Below are positions 23,711 through 34,100 of a DNA stretch of 64,000 nt, piece by piece. Position numbers and translations under genes: made by a program. The stretch comes from Owenia fusiformis (lineage: Eukaryota > Annelida > Polychaeta > Sabellida > Oweniidae). Every line of letters begins with the position of its first letter. Within the stretch, counting starts at the first letter, position 1. Below the pieces are notes generated by a model. It was not told where the DNA came from. It did no database searches and worked only from the letters and a program-made list of their open reading frames with translations. The stretch is taken from the NCBI GenBank assembly GCA_903813345.2, contig CAIIXF020000006.1, positions 19,783,936 to 19,847,935 on the forward strand, written 5' to 3'.

Positions 23711-24101
23711 GGTACAGCTGGAAAATAACATTTTGGTAAAAAATGCTATACCTGCACATGTTATTTTCTGATACACTATAAAGTATGAAGGCATGTGTTA
23801 ATTTCCTTGCTTTTTTCAGGAAAGTATCTTTACATTGTCTTCTTTTAGTATGTCTGGTGAGAGGTCAATGGGAACTCCAGGAAATCTGATATTTCACACT
23901 TTCTATTTTTCCAAATTTTCTGTCAAAGTTTCCAGACAACACAGGAGCTACCATTGATCTGTTTCCAGGTTTACTAAAAGTAGACAATGTAATGATACTT
24001 TCCTGAAAAAAACAAGGAAATTAATACATGCCTTCATATTTTATTTTGTACCTGAACAGGTATAGCAATCTTTGCCCAAAATGTTATTTTCCAGCTGTAC
24101 C
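23711..24101. mobile_element. 391-bp foldback element next to the transporter gene
   Basis: Inverted arms of about 150 bp (GGTACAGCTGGAAAATAACA at the left, its complement ending CCAGCTGTACC at the right; also AAGGCATGTRTTAATTTCCT and TCAGGAAAGTATC). The right side is bordered by TTAA (24102-24105) and the left by TTAG (23707-23710), so probably an eroded TTAA duplication. It ends about 300 bp before the start codon at 24397 and may lie in the promoter or a 5' UTR intron. Confidence 0.75.
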
Positions 24102-24396
24102 TTAAGATACACGTTTTAAAAAAACTTGTACGTGAACGTGTAGAATTATGAGTATAAAGGTATACGGAAAATAGTTGTAATTGCATGGTAATTGGATCCC
24201 TGGAAAATCAACTTGACTTGGGAGCGGGACAGTAATCCCCAGGCGTCGAAATATTACACGCTCATGTACAGGTTCTCTTAAAAACGTGTAACTTAACCTC
24301 CCTAATAACAGTGTCAAAAAAAACAAATCCCCACCTAATCCAAAATTGATTTAATTGCAGGGTTTTGACAATGTGATATACCATACTCTTCATTGA

Positions 24397-25923
24397 ATGA
24401 TGGCAGCTTGTAATTTCAATCAACTGCGATGTTTGCTTGCTACATCATTGCTCATCGGATGTCTGGCGAAGATATGGGCTGGAGCTTTATTCAATTTCAA
24501 CGTGTATACTTTAGCCTTACGTGATACATTTAACTATACTCAGACTGATATCAACACAATGGCCATTCTGACAAATGTGGGTTTATCCTTTTGCCTGCCA
24601 GCTGGAATCCTACATGATAAATATGGGCCGAGATTGACAACTTTTCTTAGCTTAATATTAAGCTTCCTGGCATATATTTTAATTTGGAGTACAAGTAAGA
24701 ACGTTGAATTTTACCGTCATAACGCATGGTTACTGAAACTGTATTACTTTTTCCTTGGTCAGGGAACAACGTTCATGTACATGTCATCATTCGTGACGAA
24801 TATTAGCAACTTCGAAAGTAAATACCGGGGGAAGGTCGTTGGACTTCTTGATTCTTGTTTCGGTGGAAGTCCCACAATATTCGCCCTCGTCTACGCCACC
24901 TGCTTCGTAAATGGTCATATAACAGATGATGAAAATCAAAATTGGCCTGGATACATAGTGGTGTTGCTTGTTGGATCTACGATTACTTATTCCCTGTGTG
25001 TTTTACTACTCCGCGTGAGACCAGATGGTATTGATACCGAAAATGAAGCCAATGTTGAACTCCGAGCACCTGCTCAAAAACCGAATACAGAGGATACGGA
25101 ACTTGTAGAAGCAGACGAACTTGGAAATCGATACGACGGAACAGATATAGTTTTTGATAATAACCAAGAAACAAAAACAGGGACAGGCATCGGTAACAGT
25201 TCAGAATCGGGAACTGTAGTTGGTCAACGTTCAGAAGAAATTGGATCATCCACACACTCGACGTTGTTCCAGAAGATAAAAGAGGAGTGGTACGATTTCA
25301 AAGGAACGCTTTTCAAAAGGGAGTACTTGTGTCTGCTGTTTGTGAAGTCATTTGTCACACCCATAGCTTTTGTTTACATCACAAATATAACTGCGATTCT
25401 TAAGGCTGCAAGACTTGAACAATACAGTGCGACAATGACTATCTTATTTCCATTTGTTGGAATTGGTGGTCGTATCATCATTGCTATCATCGCAGATTGT
25501 TTCCCAACTGTATTACATCGATCAATCATCTTACTAGTTACCAACATGGGTTTCGTTATCGCCCAAGCTCTGCTCATAGGTTTAGCCACCGATTTGACAA
25601 TTCTTTTCATTACAACAATTTTAATATCAATTGCGATTTCATGTTCCTGGTCATTGCTTCCTGTTATTTTAAGTGATTTGTTCCCAATGCGGAATTTCGG
25701 ACGAAATTGGGGAGCAATGTTATTTATGTCGTCAATCCTCAGTGCAGTGTTTTATCCGTTTTTATTCGGAGCTGTGTATGACGCCCATACCGAGGATGGT
25801 AGTCGAAACTGTTATGGCCTTTATTGCACACAGTTAACGTTCATTGTCACGTTCGCGTGTAGTTTAATTGGACTCTGCATTAATGTCGCACTGGTAATAA
25901 TTCTTCGAAATAAACAGAACTGA
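24397..25923 (+). CDS. nodulin-like major facilitator superfamily transporter, intronless
   Basis: 508-aa membrane protein in one exon. The N-terminal half (about residues 10-205) matches the nodulin-like MFS domain: six helices, WAGALFNFNVY in helix 1, the spacing YTQTDINTM, loop motif DKYGPR at 74-79, then SKYRGKVVGLLDSCFGG at 141-157. Residues 207-295 form an acidic, hydrophilic cytoplasmic loop rich in E, D, T and S. Six more helices span about 310-505, with FPMRNFGRNWGAMLF and FLFGAVYDAH before the last helix pair, as in this family. The related plant proteins are poorly understood; the substrate cannot be inferred. The start is MM at 24397; an AG at 24359-24360 after a pyrimidine-poor tract could be the acceptor of a 5' UTR intron. 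ATTAAA at 26148-26153 could be the polyadenylation signal. Lack of introns in an intron-rich region suggests retrocopy origin or family-wide intron loss. Confidence 0.9.
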   Translation: MMAACNFNQLRCLLATSLLIGCLAKIWAGALFNFNVYTLALRDTFNYTQTDINTMAILTNVGLSFCLPAGILHDKYGPRLTTFLSLILSFLAYILIWSTSKNVEFYRHNAWLLKLYYFFLGQGTTFMYMSSFVTNISNFESKYRGKVVGLLDSCFGGSPTIFALVYATCFVNGHITDDENQNWPGYIVVLLVGSTITYSLCVLLLRVRPDGIDTENEANVELRAPAQKPNTEDTELVEADELGNRYDGTDIVFDNNQETKTGTGIGNSSESGTVVGQRSEEIGSSTHSTLFQKIKEEWYDFKGTLFKREYLCLLFVKSFVTPIAFVYITNITAILKAARLEQYSATMTILFPFVGIGGRIIIAIIADCFPTVLHRSIILLVTNMGFVIAQALLIGLATDLTILFITTILISIAISCSWSLLPVILSDLFPMRNFGRNWGAMLFMSSILSAVFYPFLFGAVYDAHTEDGSRNCYGLYCTQLTFIVTFACSLIGLCINVALVIILRNKQN

Positions 25924-26296
25924 TTTGGCTTTTTGTGGTACATTTATTTATTTATGAATATCTCAATTTCAACAAAAGATGATGTGACATGTACCAACAT
26001 TTTGGTTTTCGAATGGTTATAATTGTTCCTGAAAGAGTTGTGAGGGTGTTCGACATTTTGTGTATCATATCATACTTTGGGTCGATGGGGTTTCACATGG
26101 GTTTCATTTACTTAACAACATAATTCACTTTATTTTTCACAAGACTCATTAAAGACCATAAAAACTGATTTTCTTTTTGTATCGTCATTTATTATATTGA
26201 ATTTACATTTTGTCATAATATAGTTTTTTACAATTTATATCTTTGCATTGTTGTTGTCAACAGAAGTTTATACATCCCTATACATAATACATCCTA

Positions 26297-26712
26297 TAGC
26301 AAAAAGGGGAGACGCGCTACAATTAAGAAGAAGAACAAGTAACAAACGCGGGAATATATCAAATGTTAGGGGAAGGGGAATCTCGTGATTAAAATATCAC
26401 CTCGAATAGTTAGGTCAGACAAATAGTATTGTTTCTGCTTATCGGTTGGATAGCAAAAATCCCAAGAAAAGTTGACCAGGGCGGATCCCTGCTATAGCAG
26501 TATATAGTCGAGAAACTGATGCATATACCGAAATCCTGACAATTTAACATAAAGGAGAAAAACCCGGTGGAATCAATACCTGAAAGTCTAGTGACTCCAA
26601 ACAAGATCATTTTCCTGACCTGATAATAATCATATGATAGCTTGAAATAATTTTCCATTGTCGTAATACTACAAGCCATTGTCGATCAATGGGCGTCTCC
26701 CCTCTTTTTCTA
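26297..26712. mobile_element. short inverted-repeat element (MITE-like)
   Basis: Ends AAAAAGGGGAGACGC (about 26300) and the complement of GCGTCTCCCCTCTTTTT (about 26693-26710), 13-15 bp. The interior of about 390 bp is non-coding. No clear target duplication seen. Confidence 0.5.
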
Positions 26713-27399
26713 GCCTCTAACTAATTATGCCAATATACGGCCAGCCATTCTGTCATATTTATTTTTGTTCGTTATTTACAATATTCATCTATATTTAAAT
26801 TAGGCATCCATTATAAATAATGCCAGCGTTTAAAAGTTATGATAACCTCCAACATCATTCTTAAACACCTATCCACTTTCGGAGTTCTTTGATAAAAAGT
26901 TCTTCGACTTTTGTTTTCATTTAAATTTCGAATTTTCGCCATAATGCGTTCTGGATTCTCCTGTTTATAATACTATGTGAGTCGATTTACAATATTTTCT
27001 CTTGTTTGCTGGGTATCCTGTCGTAATATATAATACTGATTTTCTCAGACCAGCTGGACGTCAAAATCGCAGATAGATATTGGTATCGTCTAACCATTTT
27101 TGAAAACTGTTCCGTACGTAAATATGCAAAGGACATTTCAAAGAATCATTCGTCTAAAGAGGGAAATGGGCGAGGCTTATTTAGTCTGACTTTTCCTTTT
27201 AACTTCTACCTTTCTAAGACATCGGATCTAGAATGATCTACTGAGTTAAACTCAAAAAGTCATTAGTTGCTAGTCAGTGGTTAGAAAATGTTTCGCAACA
27301 TATCGACCAATAGAGCTTACCAAAAATTTTAACAGAAAGTTTTTGCGTTAATGTCCTGTTTAAGAACCCATTTCTTACTATACAAAATGGATGCTACCA

Positions 27400-27558
27400 A
27401 TACTTTCCCATATGGATCTACTTGCTGAGACTCGATCAACTTGAGTTTGTCTGAGATGATGAAGATTTCAGCAAGGGTGCATTGATTTAACATGGGGGAT
27501 ACACTCTTGCTGAAATCCTAATTTTCTCAGAATGAGTCTCAATACTAGTAGAATAGGG
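27400..27558. repeat. imperfect hairpin
   Basis: GAAGATTTCAGCAAGGGTG and its complement CACTCTTGCTGAAATCCTAA face each other around a 22-bp loop. Flanking pairs (TGCTGAGACTC against GAGTCTCAATA) extend the stem to about 60 bp with bulges. Confidence 0.6.
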
Positions 27559-28123
27559 GCTCTTATCAAGAGAAAATAAAACCAGCATCTAAAACTGTTA
27601 CAAATTCATCATGAACGATAAAATGAGTTTCTTGCATGATAAGGGCTTTCGTGTCATATTAGATATTAATAAAGTATATACTGAACGGTTTCAGGTTCAA
27701 ATTGTAATCCTGCAACAAAGAGAGATATGACTCATTAGAGTGCTAGGGGACGTCAAAGACCCACTTGCTACACAATATACTTGTGGTACACAAGTACGAG
27801 CTTTAAGTTCTCCATGACTTGATTGATTGATGAGACCTATTCAGGGGAGGGTCTGTACCATTGATACGAAACGGTTTGTGCTCTTTCTAACACGTCTGTT
27901 TTGTTCTCTCAGCTGAACATAGTGCGTTCCCAGAAAATTCCTCAGATATAGTGGTTCCTATGCCAATTTGCCATTTGTTTAGTACCTGTTTTGAATTGAT
28001 ATATAATTTGTACGTGTAGTAGACTTCAGAGCTTACCCATGTTGATACAATATTCATTGTTTAAAGCTGTATTAAAATACTGCAACATTGAGATATTACG
28101 TTATGATGTGGTTAGCAGTAGGT

Positions 28124-31100
28124 CTACCGTCTGTTACAAGTACCTGAAAAGAAAGAAGAAACATGAATAATACAGTTGTTTGCTTATATCACTAAAACAA
28201 GTTACTTTTCAAAACATTTAACAGTATAAAAGTTTGATTGACTGTAAATATTTTAAAACTTGTAAATCTTGTGAATCGTGTAAAAATACAACCATATTAT
28301 AGTTTTGAATTGCCATATATAAAATTACCCAATGAATAAGATTAATTGTGTATCAGAATGCTGGTACCAGGTCACCCTGTTAGCCCATCCAGACAGCGAA
28401 ATATTACATCTGCCATTAGTTTCACATATTATATTCCGATTACATTGGACTAGGACTACAATATAAGCCAAAGTGTTTTAAACTTCATATGGGGCCTCTA
28501 AAATCTTCTCTTTTCAACTATCGACTGACTGGCGACGATTTGATTGCTAGTTTATTCATATTTGAATTAGTTGGCCATAAAATATCAATCAAATCGTCAG
28601 TCGTTGGTCGACAGGGTTGAATTCGCGAATGTTAGTCAAGTAAATAAGTACATAAATCATTAAAAAGATGGCGTATTGCAAACTAAAACAACACAACGCG
28701 AAATCTTGATTCTTATATTTTACTGACAGTGTGGAACTGTTGCTCACGCCAAAAGAGGGAGGGGGAGGATCAAGCAGTTTTTTTTGTTTTACAAATGTTT
28801 CACTTGTTTCGTTTGTAATTTTTCCTACTCTCGCTACCGTTTAGGCTACATCTAATGCTCGTTTACAACTCTTGAAACTGGATTTACTAGTATAGTATCC
28901 CGCGCCGACTAAAATTAGTAAATTGGGATTGAAATTGAATACATATAGTACAGGTAAGAATGGGCCTCACTTTTGCAACCTGGCGAACCATTTTTTTCCT
29001 TTTTTATTCATTGAAAAAACATAACCTGGCGAACCTCATGTTTTAATATAGAGTTCTTTGCTAAATTATGAGTTTAAGTAAAGGTAGTGATTCTACTTAC
29101 AGACTTCGAGTCGTTCTTCAAGCATCGATATCTGTTCACTAAGAGACTGAAGGCGGTCCTTCACATTCGGCTCAGAATAGTAATCACCGTAGTCACCGTT
29201 AGCTTGCGCTGTAGTTTCTGAATTTTTCAATTTTTTCACTTCGTTTTCGAGACTTTTTTGTTTCGTTTCAAGCGATCGTTGAATCTTTATGGATGTTCGG
29301 TAGTCATCATTCATGACATCAAGTTTTGTTTCTAGTGTACCCTGGAACATAATTAAAATACAAGGCATTAACAGGACAAAATGTCACCACCTAGTTGCTC
29401 ACAATATTATGAGTTCAATCTTATGTCAGATTTTAATTTCTGAGAACTTGTAGATGATTTTGAAAAAAATTGTCAATTTGAAGTAAGATTAAAATACCAT
29501 TTTGACTTTGAGAAGGTCATTGAAGGTGAAATCTCCAAATCGAAAGTCAGATTTGAACTTCTGAGAACATATAGATGATTTTGAAGTAAGTTGAAGAAAT
29601 ACATTTTTACCTTGAGAAGGTCATTGAAGGTCAAATCATTTTTGACCTTGAGCAGGTCATTGAAGGTCAAATCTCAAATCTATAGTTAGATTTGAACTTT
29701 TGAGAATTTGTAGATGATTTTGAAAAAAATTGGTCAATTTGAAAAAATACCTTTTTGACCTTTTTTAAAGTTAGATTTGAACTGCTACGATCTTGGAGAT
29801 GATTTTGAAAAATGGTCAATTTGAAGCAAGTTGAAAAAATACCTTTTTTGAACCTTTATACATTGAGGTCAAATCTTAAGTCAGATTTGAACATCTGACA
29901 ACTTGTCGATGAGTTTGAAAAAAACTGAAGTCAATCTAAACAGTATTTGTTAAGTTATTGGAAATTGTAAGAATTTGTTACAGACCCCAACCGCCGATCG
30001 CCAACCGCCGATCACCAACCACCGCCACAAAAATGGATACCATAACAATATCACACTGGAATATCCCGACAACGGTAAAGTCAGATACCGTTGTCAAAAA
30101 TGGCGGACATAACCGTCACGGCATATGGTAAGATGTGACAACGCACTATGGTTGATGTATTGCATCGGAACATAGGAAAATGACAACGGTAAATAGACAC
30201 TTTACTGTTGTCTTTACATACAGTATACCGTTGTCAAATATTACTGTTGTCACCCCGATTTTACATCACATTTGACCCACACCTACCGTTGTCATGTATA
30301 CAGAATCCGTTATCCGGTGTCATATTTCGATCGGAAAAATTAAAGCCTTTATTTCGATGGTGGAACACATTTAACTAAATGGTCAGTAGAAAAACACAGA
30401 GTGATTGCTGTACCAAAGGAATTTAAATCTAGTCGCTCTATTAAACATACAGTTCATGAAAAGCTAATTGAAGTGACGGTTATGTCCGCCATTTGTGACA
30501 ACGGTATCTGACGTTTTGTCAGGGCTTTCCGGTGTGAATATGTCACAGCTTTTTGGTGGTGACATAATAATAGTACAATAATGTACACAATTGAACGTCA
30601 CTACTAAACGTACGACACTGATATCTTCATAACATCATCCATCTTGTAAAACGTCATCGTCATGTATCATTAGAAACACGATTAAATATCACACGTCAAA
30701 GCTACATATATGAACGGTGATTTAGCTCCTGAGAAATCACATGTAATTTAAAACTTAATTCGGGTGATAAACGCCACGCATCTTCGATACGTGACATGCA
30801 TCTTAAATGAGCTATGATAAATTTACGTCATCAACACGTCAGGGAGGATTGGCTCCCAGAGTGCAACATCGATATTCTGTCCCATATACAGTATATGGGC
30901 ATGTCGTGATACAAAATTCGAATTCAAACAGCCGCCATTTTGTTCACTTCAATATTTGAATCGTGAATTTTGGTCTTATTTTCTAACGAAAATTCTAAAC
31001 TTACAAGAAATGATCGAGATATTGGTTCGAATCTTTTGAACTGTTTATATTGAATTTATAGTCGGTTATAATTTCAGAAAATAATGACATTTCAACGTTT

Positions 31101-34100
31101 TCATTGTTGGAAAATATCGAGTTTCGATCCTGGGAGCCAATTAATCCTCCTTGCAACACATGGTTGTGTCATTATGTGATAGACTTTGTGCGTCTTATAA
31201 TACCTTCTCTTCCTCCAGTTTCATTACTTTTTTCACGAGGTGTTTGTACCCATCAAGAAAATCTGCATATTCTGGCACATCTGATAATCGAACTACGGAA
31301 AAAAGCAACATTAAGGCAAAATTATTCTAAAGTTCAAACTGTGTTTAAGTATGCGTATTTTAACTTCATTATCCTTATCAAAAACACCACATGCGTATAA
31401 ACAGTGAGATGACAAAAAGGGCAAAAACTGGAAAACACTTTTTTTTTCAAAGATGTTCTATATGCAAAGAGTATCTAAACGAATCTGATGAAATGTGACT
31501 ACAAGACCTTGCGACCATCTCTACTTAACTACACACCTTCTCTGTTAGTGTGTGTGTGGGGCCACTGGGGGGGGGGAGAGAGGTCACAAGGGCTTGTAGC
31601 TAGACTACACTGTGACTTTAATTGAAAAGGAATTGGTTCACTTGTTTTTTTCATTGGGTTCGCAAATAACGTGCGTACTTTTGCATGTTTTCCTGTCCGG
31701 TTGGAGAGTATAACCATTCTGACAAGCGCATTTATAGCTCCCGGGGATATTGACACATTTTTGTTGGCAGCCATGTCGCAAATGGGCACACTCGTTCACA
31801 TCTGAAACATCGTACAGTGTAAGCATGTATTATTTGTATTTTGAAATTAGGAATCCCCGGGGATATTGACACATGTTTGTTGGCAGCCATGTCGCAAATG
31901 GGCACACTCGTTCACATCTGAAACATCATACAGTGTAAGCATGTATTATTTGTATTTTGAAATTAGGAATCCCCGGGGATATTGACACATGTTTGTTGGC
32001 AGCCATGTCGCAAATGGGCACACTCGTTCACATCTGAAACATCGTACAGTGTAGGCATGTATTATTTGTATTTTAAAATGAGGGACGTTCTTTTCAGAAA
32101 CGTGAACCTTCAATGACTCCACAATTTCATAATTACACCATTGGTCTATTTTGAGATATTAGAAAAGTAAAAGACACAAAATTAGATTTCAGGGATGTTT
32201 ATTATCAATTCGAAAGTTTATTTCTTATCGTCAAAAATAGCCTAAACATGTGGCTTTAAAAAGGAACTCCATGTTATCACACCCTTTAAGGAGAGTGTAT
32301 TATTGTGATATATTGTTGAATGTTATTTTGTTAGCCTTGTTTCAATAAATGGATCTAAAACTGACACAGAATATCAGCTTCAACTCCAACCCCACATCAA
32401 TTAAACCAATTTATACTGGCACTTATGTATGATACACAAAACCATCTACCACTGTTTATTTGACATACGAGCAGTTGAGGTCAAATAAGAATGCTCGTGT
32501 TTATAGTTTGAGATACAGAAATTACATCTAGAAGAAACAAAATCAAAATAAATGTGTTTTACCAAAATTACAATGTTTTAGTTGTGCCTGGTTTCTTAAA
32601 ATTGTGTTTACGTCTCATGAAATCACTTAGCGATCATTTGGTTTAAATTGGACACCCGAGAAAATATATAGTAAACAAAACTAGCCGTTGTTTAACTGGA
32701 CATACCTTTGACCATATATGTAAAGTTTGTGGTATAACTCAACCTGTTAAAATAATTCGACTAATTGAGTGACTGTCCCATTTAATGATGCTGGGAACTA
32801 AATGAGCCAGGCCACAGGAAAAGGGGTCTTATCACAGATTTTTTCAATATTTTGATTTTTTGTTTATCTTGATCATGAAAAGCACAAAGAGACCTTTCAA
32901 ATAAGCCATTGCTTATGTCTTAACACTTTTTTCTTGCATATATAGACCAAAAAGTCGGATTTGAATTTAGTATATTTTGCTCTTAATCTTGGGCACCTTT
33001 TTGGCTCTGTAGCACAATTTTAATTTTTGTGATAAGACCGGTTTTCCTATGGCCGGGCTCAAATGCGAAATTCTCTCTCACTGGAAATAAGGACAGGTGA
33101 TTTTGAATTTTTCAAAACGACGATTTTTCACGACTCTGTATTTTAACTATATATTTCAGAAAAATATCAAACTAAATAGAAAATAAAATCGAAAAAGATA
33201 TTAACTATAGAGTACTAATCAACATTTTTCTCATTAAGGTGGACCCAGTGGGATATATTTCGAACCCATATGTGCATGACGTCAGTGGCCTACCTTAATT
33301 GAATGTGACTGTACTGAAACTAGATAATAATAAACCAATTCCCATTAAAACGGCCCGTCCTATATAGTAGTCAGAATATTGGACTCGTTTACTTTTTGCA
33401 TTTTATCAAAATACATGTCTGCACATCTCATGCCGAAGTGAGATTACTGATTCTTCTCGAGTCACCTTAACAAGATCGGGTGATCGGGATCACCATTAAA
33501 GGGAATGAGCGCAAGTTCAGTGTCAAAAATTATCGTCATTCAAACAATCAACAGGAATTCTTTATGGCGGTATCATTTACATGCAGGATCTTGGTGTTAT
33601 TATATTAACCCATTTACTCACATTGATTGTGTTTTCTTAATAAAACCTACGTTAGTTTGGATTGAGTAAGGTTGCAGCGTTCGCTCATATTCTGATTATC
33701 AAATTAAATTGCATTTACGAATTCTCGACCGATTACGAAATCTAAATTATTACTGAGTTTTTTAAGTTATTCATTTTTTGAGATTATTTAAGGGAGAATT
33801 GTTTAGTATCATAATGTAAGGGTAACTATGGCAACAGCTTAAACCTGTTAGCAAGTAATTAAGATTTGATTTAGAAAGGTTTCATATAGTTCATAATATC
33901 CACTTGCGGTAATTGGGGCATGTTTGTAATAGTGAATGAAACACAACCATTTTTTGGTGGTGCTACATTTTCTTATAAATAACTAAAATATTTAGGTGTA
34001 GATACAGTCCAAAATTAATGAGTCAAAATCCAAGGTCTATTGGCCTGTATTCAAGAATAAATCCCTTGGAATTAGGTGAAACACCAACCTGGCATATAAT

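Noticed and set aside
24983-25610. Minus-strand frames inside the transporter gene
   Set aside because: Shadows of the long plus-strand coding sequence.
31638-31678. Ca-binding EGF exon running on as STHVICEPNEKNK to a stop
   Set aside because: A donor GTACGC after position 31679 gives a phase that fits the newly recognised exon at 31204-31292, which in turn fits the coiled-coil exon.
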